A stretch of DNA of 64,000 nt from NCBI GenBank assembly GCA_022414725.1, contig CM039463.1, forward strand, positions 21,500,882-21,564,881. The letters run 5' to 3'. Below, piece by piece: positions 1 through 13,164 of the stretch. The notes beneath the pieces were generated by a model. That model made no database searches, was not told the DNA's origin, and worked only from the letters and a program-made list of their open reading frames with translations. How positions within the stretch are numbered: position 1 is the first letter of the stretch; each line of letters opens with the position of its first letter. The position numbers and the translations under genes were made by a program. The DNA is from Microglena sp. YARC (taxonomy: Eukaryota; Chlorophyta; Chlorophyceae; Chlamydomonadales; Chlamydomonadaceae).

Positions 1-735
1 ACCAACACCCCACCAACCAACACCCCCCCCCAACCAACACCCCATCAACCAACACCCCATCAACCAACACCCCACCAACCAACACCCCCACCAACCAACA
101 CCCCATCAACCACTGCCCCCATCAACCAACACCCCATCAACCAACACCCCACCAACCAACACCCCACCAACCAACACCACCAACCAACACCCCATCAACC
201 AACACCCCATCAACCAACACCCCACCAACCAACCCCTTACACACAATACTCCACACAAACAATGCTCCACACAAACAATGCTCCACACAAACCACTGCCC
301 CCATTAACCAACACCCCATCAAGCAACACCCCACCAACCAACACCCCATCAACCAACACCCCATCAACCAACACCCCATCAACCAACACCCCATCAACCA
401 CAGCCCATCATCCAACACCCCATCAACTACTGCCCCCATCAACCATCACCCCACCAACCAACCCCTTACACACAATGTTCCACACAAACAATACTCCACA
501 CAAACCACTGCCCCCATCAACCAACACCCCATCAACCAACACCCCACCAACCAACACCCCACCAACCAACACCCCATCAACCAACACCCCATCAACCAAC
601 ACCCCATCAACCAACACCCCATCAACCAACACCCCATCAACCGACACCCCATCAACCATTACCCGACAAACATTACTCCGCACAAACAATGCTCCACACA
701 AAACACTGCCCTACAGACAACCGTTCAACATCAAG
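1..735. repeat. Intronic minisatellite, CAACACCCCATCAAC type
   Basis: The stretch is a degenerate tandem array of a 14-bp unit (ccatcaaccaacac), broken by a second motif, caacaatgctccacacaaac. It lies directly before the first visible CAP-H exon and ends in a pyrimidine-rich acceptor, so I read it as intron. Long open frames in it on both strands are products of the repeat and not genes. Confidence 0.9.
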
Positions 736-743
736 CACTTCAG

Positions 744-880
744 CTTCCAACGAGCAGGCCATGGTCTTGATGCCTCTGTCAGAATCTATGCCAAACGTGT
801 GGACTCAGCTTATGACACTGTGACTGCCACCATGTACGGCATGAAGGGAGTTAACCGGCCCACCCAAGGCCCGGATTCAG
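744..880 (+). CDS. CAP-H: CAP-H exon A (first exon in window)
   Basis: Acceptor cacttcag precedes 744, and donor gtgggg starts at 881. The exon enters with one base of a split codon and leaves in phase 1. It encodes the conserved kleisin block FQRAG...LDASVRIYAKRVDSAYD followed by MYGMKGVNRP. Copies of its 3' end with the donor recur down the next intron (about 1086-1100, 1789-1842, 1954-1992). Confidence 0.88.
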
Positions 881-2637
881 GTGGGGGGGGATGAAACAGA
901 GGGGGCCAGGGTGGTGGGTGGGGTGGTGGGCAAGCAGGGAGGGGACACACACACATACACATACCCACACCCACACCCACCCACCCCTCAACATACCCAC
1001 ATGCACCCACATGCACACCCACCCATCCACACCCACATGCATGTGCACGCCCTCACCCACACCCACACCATGACCCACACAATGAACCTAGCACGGCCGG
1101 ATTCAGGTGGGTGGGGATGAGGGTGGGTACGAATGAGTGAGAGGGATGGGGGGGCAGGGTGGCGGGGATGGGTGGGGGTAGGCAGTGGGGGACTCGCTCA
1201 CAACATGACCTGCACCATGACCCGCACCCTTGACCCACACCATGATCCACAGCATGACCCACACCATGACCCACACCATGACCCGCACCATGACCCACAC
1301 CATTGACCCACACCCACGATCCACACCATGACCCACACCATGACCCACACCATGACCCGCACCATTGACCCACACCATGATCCACACCATGACCCACACC
1401 ATGACCCACACCATGACCCACACCATGACCCACACCATTGACCCACACCATGACCCACCCACACCATGGCCCGCACCATGACCCACACCACGACCCACAC
1501 CATGGCCCGCACCATGGCCCGCACCATGACCCGCACCATGACCCACACCATGACCCACACCATGACCCACACCATGACCCACACCATGACCCACACCATG
1601 GCCCGCACCATGACCCACACCATGACCCACACCATGACCCACACCATGACCCACACCATGACCCACACCATGACCCACACCATGACCCACACCATGACCC
1701 ACACCATGACCCACACCATGACCCACACCATGACCCGCACCGTTGACCCACACCGTTGACCCACACCATGACCCACACCATGACCCACACCATGTATGGT
1801 GTGAAGGGGGTCAACCGGCCCACGCACGGTCTGGGTTCGGGTGAGTAGTGATGAGACTGATGGGGCCAGTGTGGTGGGGTTGGTGGGGGCAGGCAGGGGG
1901 GGGGACATCCCACACACCTACACTCACACCCACACCAAGAGTAGCACCGTGTGTGGCATGAAGGGGTTATGCAAACAGCCCGGATTCTGGTGGGTTGAGA
2001 TGGGAGAGGGTGTGCCAGTGTGGTGGGGCCAGGGTGGTGGACCAAGGTGGTGGGGGCAGGAGTTCTGGTGGGTGGGGATGAGAGACTGTGGGCCAGTGTG
2101 GTGGACCAGGGCGGTGGGGGTGGTGGGGGCAGGAGTTCTGGTGGGTGGGGATGAGAGAGGGTGGGCCAGTGTGGTGGGGGCAGGAGTTCTGGTGGGTGGG
2201 GATGAGAGAGGGTGGTGGGGGTGGTGGGGGCAAGAGGTCTGGTGGGTGGGGATGAGAGAGAGTGGGCCAGGGTGGTGGGGGTGAAGGGGGCAGGAACTCT
2301 GGTGGGTGGGGTTGAGCTATCACATGTATGGTTAGAGGAAGGGGGGTCGGCAGGGAAGCGGGATGGAGAGAGGGTGGTGGGGTGTTGGGGGTGGGAAGCA
2401 CAGGGGAGGAATGCAGGCACTGGTGGCACTGGTGTTGGTGGTGGCACATCCACACATATGGGTGCGCACATGCACGGGTGTGCACACAGACACACACATA
2501 ATCACGGACATGCCCCACCACCACCACGCACACAGACACACAGACACAATCACAAACATACCCCCCCCCACCCCGCCACCGCCACCACCGCCACCACCAC
2601 CGCCGCCACGCACACAGGCACACACAATCACTAACAT

Positions 2638-2670
<33 letters not shown>

Positions 2671-4956
2671 ACACACACACACTGACACCTCAACCATCCA
2701 CCTCAACCATCCACCTCCGCTCATGCACATAGACAATGCGGGTGCAGCAGGGGATGACACCCAGGACCAAGGTACAGGTGGCAAAGGTAGCTGGACACAG
2801 AAGCCCATGAAGCGCACAGGCAGCGAAAGCACCGACCCCCCCCCCCCCCCCCCCCCACCACCACCACCCACCACCACCACCCACCACCACCCACCCACCA
2901 CCCACCCACCCACCCACGCATCCACCCACCCACACTGACACCTCACCCATCCACCTCCACTCATGCACATAGACAATGAGGGTGCAGCAGGGGATGACAC
3001 CCAGGACCAAGGTGCAGGTGGCAAAGGTAGCTGGACACAGAAGCCCATGAAGCGCACAGGCAGCGAAAGCACCGACCCCCCCCCCCCACCACCACCACCA
3101 CCACCACCACCACCACACACCACCACCCACCCACCCACCACCCACCCACCCACGCATCCACCCACCCACACCCACCCACACTGACACCTCACCCATCCAC
3201 CTCCACTCATGCACATAGACAATGAGGGTGCAGCAGGGGATGACACCCAGGACCAAGGTGCAGGTGGCGAAGGCGGCGAGACACAGAAGCCCAAGAAGCG
3301 TGCAGGCAGCGCTAGCACTGTCCCACAGGCAACCCTTGGGATGACACACACATACCCCCAACCCAACCCAACCCAGCCCCCTAACCCCCAACCCCGACCC
3401 ATCCCCAACCCCACCCACACCCACCCACACTGACACCTCACCCATCCACCTCCACTCATGCGCATAGACAATGAGGGTGCAGCAGGGGACGACACCCAGG
3501 ACCAAGGTGCAGGCGGCGAAGGCGGCGAGACACAGAAGCCCAAGAAGCGTGCTGGCAGCGCCAGCACTGACCCACGGGCAACCCTCGGGGACGATGAGTC
3601 ATTGCGGAACAAGACAATGGAGGTGACATTGGACTCAGATCCTCTGTTTCGTCGTACCAGCAAGCTGTTTGATGAGGGTAGTGCAGCAGGTGGGTGGTGG
3701 TAGTGTGGGGAGTGGTGGGTGAGATAGCAAGCTCCAAGGGGTGGGGGCGGGTGCGTGAGGGTCACTGAGGAACAAGGCGATGGAAGTAACATTGGACTAA
3801 GATCCTTTGTTTCGTCGTACCAGCAAGCTGTTTGATGAGGGTAGGGCAGCAGGTGGGTGGTGGTGGTGTAGGGAGGGGTGGGGGATGTTGGTGTGGTGGC
3901 TGCTGGTGTAGGGGGGGTGCTGGTGCAGGGAGTGGTGGGGAGTGGTGCGGGGAGGGGTGGGGTGGGGGGGGGGGACGTTAGTTTGGGGAGGGGTTGAGGG
4001 TGTCAGTGTGGGGAGGGGTGGGTTGTTTTTGTGTGAGGGTGGGGGGGGGGGGTGCGAGCGAGTCACTGAGGAACAAGACAGTGGATGTGATGTTGGACTC
4101 AGATCCTTTGTTCCGTCGCACCAGCAAGGGTAGTGCAGCAGCTGGGTGGTGTTGGTGTGTGGAGGGGTGTGGGGTGCTGCTGTAGGGAGTGGTGGGGGGT
4201 GTTGGTGCGGGGAGGGGTGGGGGATGCTGGTGTGGGGGAGTGGTGGGTGTTATTGGTGCAGGGAGTGGGGGGTTGTGTTGGTGTGGGGAGGGGAGGGGGG
4301 AGTGGTGGGTGGTGTTGGTGCAGGGAGGGGTGTGGTATGTACTGTACATTTTCATAGTCAGGCCATTATTAACCCACAACATCGCATTGTTGCAAACTGA
4401 CCAGCACATATCACATGCTTGCAGTACCAAAAAGTGCAGTACTGTACATTTTCATAGTCAGGCCATTATTAACCCACAACATCGCATTGTTGCAAATTGA
4501 CCAGCACATATCACATGCTTGCAGTACCAAAAAGTACAGTACTGTACATTTTCATAGCCAGGCCATTATTACCCCACAACATCGCATTGTTGCAAACTGA
4601 CCAGCACATATCACATGCTTGCAGTACCAAACAGTACAGAACTGTACATTTTCATAGTCAGGTCATTATTAACCCACAACATCGCCTGTGTTCCAATTTT
4701 TTGTGTGTGCCCTAGATGGCCCTAAAAACCTGTAAAAGGCTATAAATGCTATAATACGCTGTCCCTGGAGGAGACCTATAACCATAATGCTAGAAAAACC
4801 CACTTTCAGATTTTAAAAAATTATCCCTGTCGCAGGACTGCTCACACTCAACCTGTCGGTCTTCTCTCAACGTGAGATCATCATCATCACCATCATTATC
4901 GTCGTCATCGTCATCATCATTATCGTCGTCGTCGTCATTATCGTCGTCATCATCAT

Positions 4957-4990
<34 letters not shown>

Positions 4991-6900
4991 TGTTGCAGGA
5001 CTGCTCACACTCAATCTGTCGGTCTTCTCTCAATGCGAAATTATGTTCGACTCGGCCGACGTCCCTGTCTCCAAATTTGCGTCTTCTGCTGCTACCATTG
5101 ATGTCCTGCCAGCTAGTGAGGGCGACATTCAGGTGGGTGCTCTTACAACTAGAATGCTATAATACTAGAATGCTATAATACTAGAATAATACTTCATATA
5201 CTATTAGAATGCTCTTATACTGTAATTATACTAGGATACTATGATACAATGTTACTAGAATACTAAAATATAACTATAATAATACTATAACACTACAATA
5301 ATACTATAACACTATAATAATACTATAACACTATAATAATACTATAACAGTACAATAATACTATAACACTAGAATAATACTATAACACTAGAATAATACT
5401 ATAACACTAGAATAATACTATAACACTATAATAATACTATAACACTAGAATAATACTATAACACTAGAATAATACTATAACACTATAATAATACTATAAC
5501 ACTATAATAATACTATAACACTACAATAATACTATAACACTATAATAATACTATAACACTAGAATAATACTATAACACTAGAATAATACTATAACACTAG
5601 AATAATACTATAACACTAGAATAATACTATAACACTAGAATAATACTATAACACTAGAATAATACTATAACACTAGAATAACACTATAACACTAGAATAA
5701 TACTATAACACTAGAATAATACTATAACACTAGAATAATACTATAACACTAGAATAATACTATAACACTAGAATAATACTAGAACACTAGAATTATACTA
5801 TAACACTAGAATGATACTATAACACTATAATAATACTATAACACTAGAATAATACTATAACACTACAATAATACTATAACACTAGAATAATACTATAACA
5901 CTCTAATAATACTATAACACTATAATAATACTATAATAATACAATAAGAATACTAGAACACTTTAGCTCTAGCGAGGGTGGCATTCAGGCAGGCCATAAC
6001 TAATTACGATGGGCCTGAGGCTTTTTTTTGCTTATAATTACGGATCGGCAATATGAAATCACATGATGCTGTCAGTCTGACAAGGCTAAAGTTATCATTT
6101 ATATACAATATCATATGATGCAATTTGTATGATATCATTTGATACTAGTCCTAGGCAGCGTCGTAAGCGACGCGGAAAATTGGCGGGGATTGTTATCGGA
6201 GCGACAGGTGGCAACAGAATCGAGCGGACCAAAGCCAATTAGTCATGAGACAGTTGGCTGATGTACCAGGCTTGTGTCGGTCGCACAAACGTCGGTCGCA
6301 CAAACGCTCTCCGGGTTGCGCCAAGTCACGCCAAAAACACAGGCAGGAGGAAACCACAATTTCAGGACACCGGGAATTCTTTGAAAGCCTCTTTCGTGTG
6401 TTCTGGGCTATTTGAAGGCAAAAGTTCTGTTTTGGAAAATGTTACCTGGCAGCTGCTGATGGGACTCAAAATACATATAATATATCAAAATATAATAATA
6501 CCATAATGGGAGTAAAAAATAAGTAACAGGATCAAGGGGGGGGGTAACTTCAAACCAAAATGACCCCATCATCAAACCTTGTAGATATCATTGAGAGGAT
6601 GAAGAATCCGGTCTTATTTCTTAATTTGGCCCAGTTGACAAAAATGCCGGTTCTCCAAAGTTTGGGGCCGCGGAGTGTGTGTAGGGGGGGGGGGGGGGGG
6701 GGGGGGGAGGAAAAAATCTGTCATTTTCAAAAAATTAGATACTCTTCAGCTGCTTTTCAGGCACCTTTTTTACAGCCCTCAGAATGACATGGGCGTGGAA
6801 CTAGGGTGTTCCCCTACTAAATACCAGTCCATTTATGCTATTGGGGTAGGGATCCACCCCATATTATGCCTAGGGCAGAGGGGGAGGGGGGGGGGGCTAG

Positions 6901-6957
<57 letters not shown>

Positions 6958-9900
6958 GTCTCTCTCTCTGCGTCTTTTTCGTTCTGGTGCCTTGTGCTAT
7001 TTGATGTTATTCGATGGACCCACAATCCAAGGGCACTACCTGCGACAAGTGCGGTAAATAATTGCTTTGCGGCAACCACAGAAACTTAGAGCGCCATCAG
7101 AATTCCCTAAACCCTACCCTCCCCCCCCCTCCCCCCCAAGCCCCACCTAAGAATGCAAAAATGGTGATGATGATTTTCTATGCTTCAAACATTCCCCATG
7201 GTCTCGATACCAACCTCTATAGATAGGCCTTTGAAAACCCTGTAAAATTAGCCTAATTAGACACCATGACACTTAGTGGTGGGTAAGATAGTGGCTGTAC
7301 AGTGGGTTCCGGAGCCGGGGGGGGGGGGGGGGTCTGCAGAAGGGTGCCTCAGCACTTTTTTGTGATGGGGTCTGGCACATTTTTTGCCCCCCCCCCCCCC
7401 CCCTGAACAGGATTAATAATAATAATAATAATAATAATACCATAACGTGATTTAAAAACTACATGATATGCGCAACCCTGAAATTCTGAGTGACCCCTGG
7501 AAGTCGGTGTTGTCATCTTTAACCGGGACCCACCTCCTGGGGTGAAATTCCTTTCATAACTTTAAAAATTGTTTCCTCTGTCACTTTTTATCACTTACCG
7601 CCTACCTACCTTGCGAACTACCATGCACCGGTATGAGCTCTGGGGGGCCTCCTCAAATTAGTAATGCCCCCCTTCCCAGGTGTTATCTTTTTTTCATACC
7701 GGTATGACATAATATATGATATACTGCAGGAAGTGCCCTGGCCTTTTTTTCTTCCTTCTCCTGAACAATTTATTGTTGGCATCAGGGTAATTCAAAGCGC
7801 GCGCTTTTGAGCGCTGACTTTTTGACCCCCTCTGCGCTTTAAGCGCAGTTTTTTGCAACCCCTTGTGGGCGCTGCAAGCAATTTTTGCGCTTTTTGCACT
7901 ACAAAGCGCAGTTTTTTTGTTTCAAGTGCGCTAAAGCGCTGGCAAATTTTGCCATTTGAAGTACCCTGGTTGGCCCTGGCCTTTTTTTTCTTCCTTCTCC
8001 TGAACAATTTATTGTTGGCATGGGGCTATTATGGCCTGGGGCTATTATGGCCTGGGGCTATTATGGCCTGGGGCTATTATGGTATGGGGCTATTATGGCA
8101 TGGGGCTATTATGGCCTGGGGCTATTATGGCATGGGGCTATTATGGCATGGGGCTATTATGGCATGATTCATGGCACTTCCTATGCGTGGATAATGTGGG
8201 TGGGTCTGGATGGGTGAGTATGGGTGGGTAATTTGGGGGGGTGGGTGAGTGTTTTGACTTTCACACAATCCCTGTTTGGGAACTCTGAGGATGCCACTGT
8301 GTGCGCCAAAGTGTAATAATTACCCAGAATCCATCTATAATTTCAAGTCGTGCCCACTAGAGCCTCTTATTCATATTTATTGTGTGAGTGTATGTGTGTG
8401 TGGGTGCGTGTGGGTGTGTTTGTGTGTGTTAGTGCTTGTGCGTGTGTGTATGTGTGTGTGGGTGCGTGCGTGTGGGGGGGGTCAGCCCTCCTCAGGTTTT
8501 TTAGAGATAGGTCCGGATAGGTGTTCATACTTTTAGGGATAGGTCCGGATAGGTGTTCATACTTTTTAGGGATAGGTCCGGATAGGTGTTCATACTTTTT
8601 AGGGATAGGTCCGGATAGGTGTTCATACTTTTTAGGGATAGGTCCGGATAGGTGTTCATACTTTTTAGGGATAGGTCCGGATAGGTGTTCATACTTTTTA
8701 GGGATAGGTCCGGATAGGTGTTCATACTTTTTTCACTCCTGTATAATGTAATACATGATTTCATGTAATGTAATAGATGATATCATGTAATGTAATAGAT
8801 GATATCATGTCATGTAATATATGATATTATGTCATGTAATAGATGATATCATGTAATGTAATAGATGATATCATGTCTTGTAATAGATGATATCATGTCT
8901 TGTAATAGATAATATCATGTCATGTAATAGATGATATCATGTCATGTAATAGATGATATCATGTATTGTAATAGATGATATCATGTAATGTAATAGATGA
9001 TATCATGTAATGTAATAGATGATATCATGTCTTGTAATAGATGATATCATGTCATGTAATAGATGATATCATGTAATGTAAAAGATGATATCATGTAATG
9101 TAATAGATGATATCATGTCTTGTAATAGATGATATCATGTAATGTAATAGATGATATCATGTCTTGTAATAGATGATATCATGTAATGTAATAGATGATA
9201 TCATGTATTGTAATACATGATATCATGTAATGTAATGTTGCTGAAGCCATGTAACCAAGTTCAAGCACGCACTATACCCACATACAGCTTGACGTATCCT
9301 CTCTGCGAGGGCTGAGGGAGGCTCTGGCCTGTGCCCAGGCTGCCCCTGCTATGACCCCATCTATCGTGCATCTGTACACTCAGCTGGGCGAGGAGAAGGC
9401 GGTGACAGACGGCACAGCAGCAGCAGCTTCTATTTTGAAGGCTGCGTTGGGTAAGTCAGTCAGAGGGCAGTTGTGTATTCTGGGTGTCGTGAAATCTGCC
9501 AACACGGGCACCACCAACACCATTGACACTTCACGCCGCACTTCAAGGGTACTGTCAGTTGGGTGAGGTGAAGGTGGTGACAGACAGCAAAGCAGCAGCA
9601 GCTTCTATTTTGAAGGCTGCGTTGGGTAAGTCAGTCAGAGGGAAGTCATGCATACTGCAAACACGAAATCAGTAGCACACACATTCTCGACTCCCTCGAC
9701 ATTCGAATTCAGCCGAAAAAGGCGGTGACAGACGGCAAAGCAGCAGCTGCTTCTATTTTGAAGGCTGCGTTAGGTAGGTGAGCCAGAGGAAAGTCATGCA
9801 TTGTGCAAACACGAAATAAATTACACACACATTCTTGACACCCTCGACATTCGGCCAAAAAAGGCGGTGACAGACGGTAAAGCAGCAGCAGCTTCTATTT

Positions 9901-12900
9901 TAATGGCTGCGTTAGGTAAGTCAGCCAGAGGGAAGTCAAGCATTATTCAAACACAAATGCAATGACACACATTCACACACCTTCACCATCCTCCATAATC
10001 TAAGTCAGCCTCATCGGGTTCAGTTGTTGGGGTGTTCAAGACTCTGCCACCACTAGCCATCACCACAATCATCCACCAACAACACAATCCATCCATGTGC
10101 TCCACATCCACACATACCCCCACTTCACATACGCACGACCCACATCCACACACCCTCCACATCCACGCACTCCACATCCGCACAGACCCCTACTCCACAT
10201 CCACACAATCCATCCACACACACTCCACATCAATACGATCCATCCACGCGCTCCACACCCATACAGATCCCCACTCTACATCCACATAGACCCCCACTCC
10301 ACATCCACGCGCTCCATCCACACACTCCATCCACATCTACACACTCCACATCCACACATACCCCCACTCCACATTCACACGACTCATATCCACACACTCC
10401 ATCCACACACTCCACATCCACACGACCCACATCCACACACTCCATCTCCACATCCACACGTCCCTCATCCACACGACCCACATCCACACACTCCATCCAC
10501 ACACTTCCTCCCATGCAGACGCCGAGGCCATGCAGCCAGCCGCCTCCGACGCATACTTCAGCGCCAACTCAGCTGCAACTTGCTCCCAAGCCATCAGCGA
10601 TCAGGGCAGTGAGGGAGGTAGTGCACTACACCAAGCCTCATTCCACTCCACACAGAACCCCGCCCCCGCTGCTGATGACGAATGGGACAGTGCTGGTGGC
10701 TCTGGTGGCGGGGCTGCTGACTTCGGAGGTGACGATGGTGATGGTGGGGGGCCTGATGTCAGCGATAGCTGGCACAACGCAGGTGAAGGTGGGGGCTTCG
10801 GAGGAGGAGGAGGAGAGTTCGATGGCGGAGGTGGATCTGACTCAGAGGGCGGTACAGGCGGCGCATCTCACATGCACAGTACAGGCTTTGGTGCTGGTGA
10901 GGCTGACAGCGACAGCAGTGAACATGAAAACTCGGTAAGTGCTGCCTACCTGTTTCTCTGTCATTTTGGGGATATGTGCAGCATCTTCTGGCCAGCTTCA
11001 CGGGTTGCATGCTCACATGCACAGCTCACATGCACATTCAAACAGCACTGGCTTTGGTGCTGGTGAGGGCGGCAGCGACGGCAATGATGGTGGGGCTGAG
11101 AGACCTCAGTAAGTGATAGCTGCATGTCACGGTTTATGGGGGTGATGCTGGTGGGGCTGATGCAAGCGATAGCTGGCCTGATGTAGGAGACAGTGAGGGC
11201 GGTGTAGAGGACAACTCAGTAAGCACTAGTGAAGAACAGGGCAGCAATATCATCCCATACATCTACAATCTTTTCAGCCCGTTTTAGTGATACAATTGGT
11301 CTAGTGGTACACCAAATCGCTGAAACGAAGCGGGGTCGGGAGTTGGATTCCCCCGACGGTCCCCCTGAGCGTTGAAGGTCGTTGTCAACCGCGATGATAG
11401 ATTGTCTAGTTGAGGCGGTAGACCGTTCTCTGCCCGCGTATGACAGGTTCCCTTAACACCACGCCCCACCAGGCTTTATCATTATTACAATATTTTGCTT
11501 CTTGAGGCCTCCATGATACCGTAGAAGCAACAACTTTTAGACGCCAGGAGGGTACCAAACACTGCCAGGCAGCTTGCAAAGCGACCTCACCAGAACAATG
11601 AGGCTTTATATGATTTTCCCCCACTTGGATGCACTGCAGCAGCTTAAATTATAAATAAATAAATAGTTTAAATAAAAAACGTCTTAATTTTATAATATAT
11701 GTATAAATAAATAAATTGCTTCAATTATAAATAAATAAATTATTTAAATAAATAAATAACGTATTAATTTTATTTTAACAAACAGCTTCAAGTCAACCGC
11801 GTGCCTGCCTCCTATTATGATAATTGTATTATATTTGTATGAATTATAAATACATGTTTTTGTAAATGAATAACGTTTTTATTTTAACAAACAGCTTCAA
11901 TTCAACCGCGTGCCTGCCTCCTATTATGATAATTGTATAATATTTATATGAATTATAAATACATATTTTTGTAAATAAATAACGTTTTTATTTGAACAAA
12001 CAGCTTCAAGTCAACTGCGTGCCTGCCTCCCACTGTGTGAGTGTGTGTGTGTTTGTTCCCCCCACCCCCCACCCCCACCCACACACCCCACACACACACC
12101 CCCACACAAACACACACAAACCCACCCACACGCACACACTGGGAGGCAGACACTAAAAAATACATAAACATATCCCTACTGCCATACCCTGTAGCGTGCT
12201 GGCACGCTCGACTTGGATGCCCTGCAGCAGCTGGCCAATGGAGGCTCAAACAGAGAGGGCAGCAGTGGCTCGGGGCAAATGACCACCAAAGGGGGCGGTT
12301 GGGCCGGAGCCTCTTTCTGGCGCTACAGGGCGGTGTCGTGCGCAGCTGCGGCGAAGAGTGGGGCGGCGGCTGTTGTAAAGAAGACTTCTACGCGGAAGTA
12401 AGGCATGGGTCATGTGTATGGGTCAAAGGGGTGCGGGAGGGTTGGTGGTGGTGGGTGGGTGGGGTGGAGGGGGATTTGTGTATTATGTGTATGGGTCAAA
12501 GGGGTGCGGGAGGGTTGGTGGTGGTGTGTGTGTGTGTATGGGGGGCCATGTGTTGTGTGTGTGGGGGGGGGGGGGTGGGGGGGTGATTTGTGTGCTATGT
12601 GTTTGGGACAAAAAGGTGCGGGAGGGTTGGTGGTGGTGTGTGTGGGGGGGGTGGGTGTGTGTGGGGGGGGGGATTTGTGTGTTATGTGTATGGGTCAGAT
12701 GGGTGTATGGGTGCAGGAAGGTTGGTGGTGGCACGTGTGTCTGTGTGATCTTGTTTGTATTGAATTGCTTGTTTTGTGTGATCATTCGCTATACAAATCA
12801 TTTGTTATACAAAATAGCAATGGTAATGCCTGGCAGGGCGTTGTATTAAGGGAGCCCTGTCTCACGATGGTAGGGAACAGGCTGCTACTTTACCTGGACA

Positions 12901-13115
12901 AAGCTACCATGGCGGTTGACAGCGACCGCAAACACTGAAGCGCACCTGTATGGATTCGAACCCCGCACCTTTATGGTTTCAATGAGCTCTACCATTGAGC
13001 CAATAGTCGAAACGGGATTTGCATTACATTGCTTTGGGCCTTCCAAATGGGGCAGCATGTGTGTGTGTGAGGGGGGTAAGGAGGGTTGTGGGGGCACTGG
13101 CCACACGGGCTACCC

Positions 13116-13164
<49 letters not shown>

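Noticed and set aside
1053..2495. Long reverse-strand ORF of 480 codons rich in Gly, His, Val, Ser and Cys
   Set aside because: It is the reading of the 12-bp minisatellite and nearby G-rich repeats; the period is a multiple of three, so all frames stay open. It lies in a CAP-H intron.
2332..3792. Reverse-strand ORF of 486 codons
   Set aside because: It runs antisense through the exon-B echoes and poly-C/poly-G tracts; its repeated blocks mirror the duplicated exon, with no domain of its own.
6897..7079. Arg/Glu-repeat ORF
   Set aside because: Antisense reading of the (tc)n microsatellite.
8521..8764. ORFs with six to seven copies of an 11-residue repeat on both strands
   Set aside because: Translation of the 33-bp minisatellite; open on both strands for that reason alone.
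8740..9235. CRISPR-like array of regularly spaced palindromic repeats
   Set aside because: Units are contiguous 22-mers without unique spacers, in a eukaryotic intron.
10032..10612. His/Pro/Thr-rich ORFs
   Set aside because: Translation of the CA-rich intron array running into exon E in the wrong frames.
11285..11360. Functional tRNA gene
   Set aside because: A- and B-box like motifs are present, but the sequence does not give an obvious full cloverleaf, and the unit recurs with a long non-tRNA body and a LINE-like tail, so it is a SINE head.
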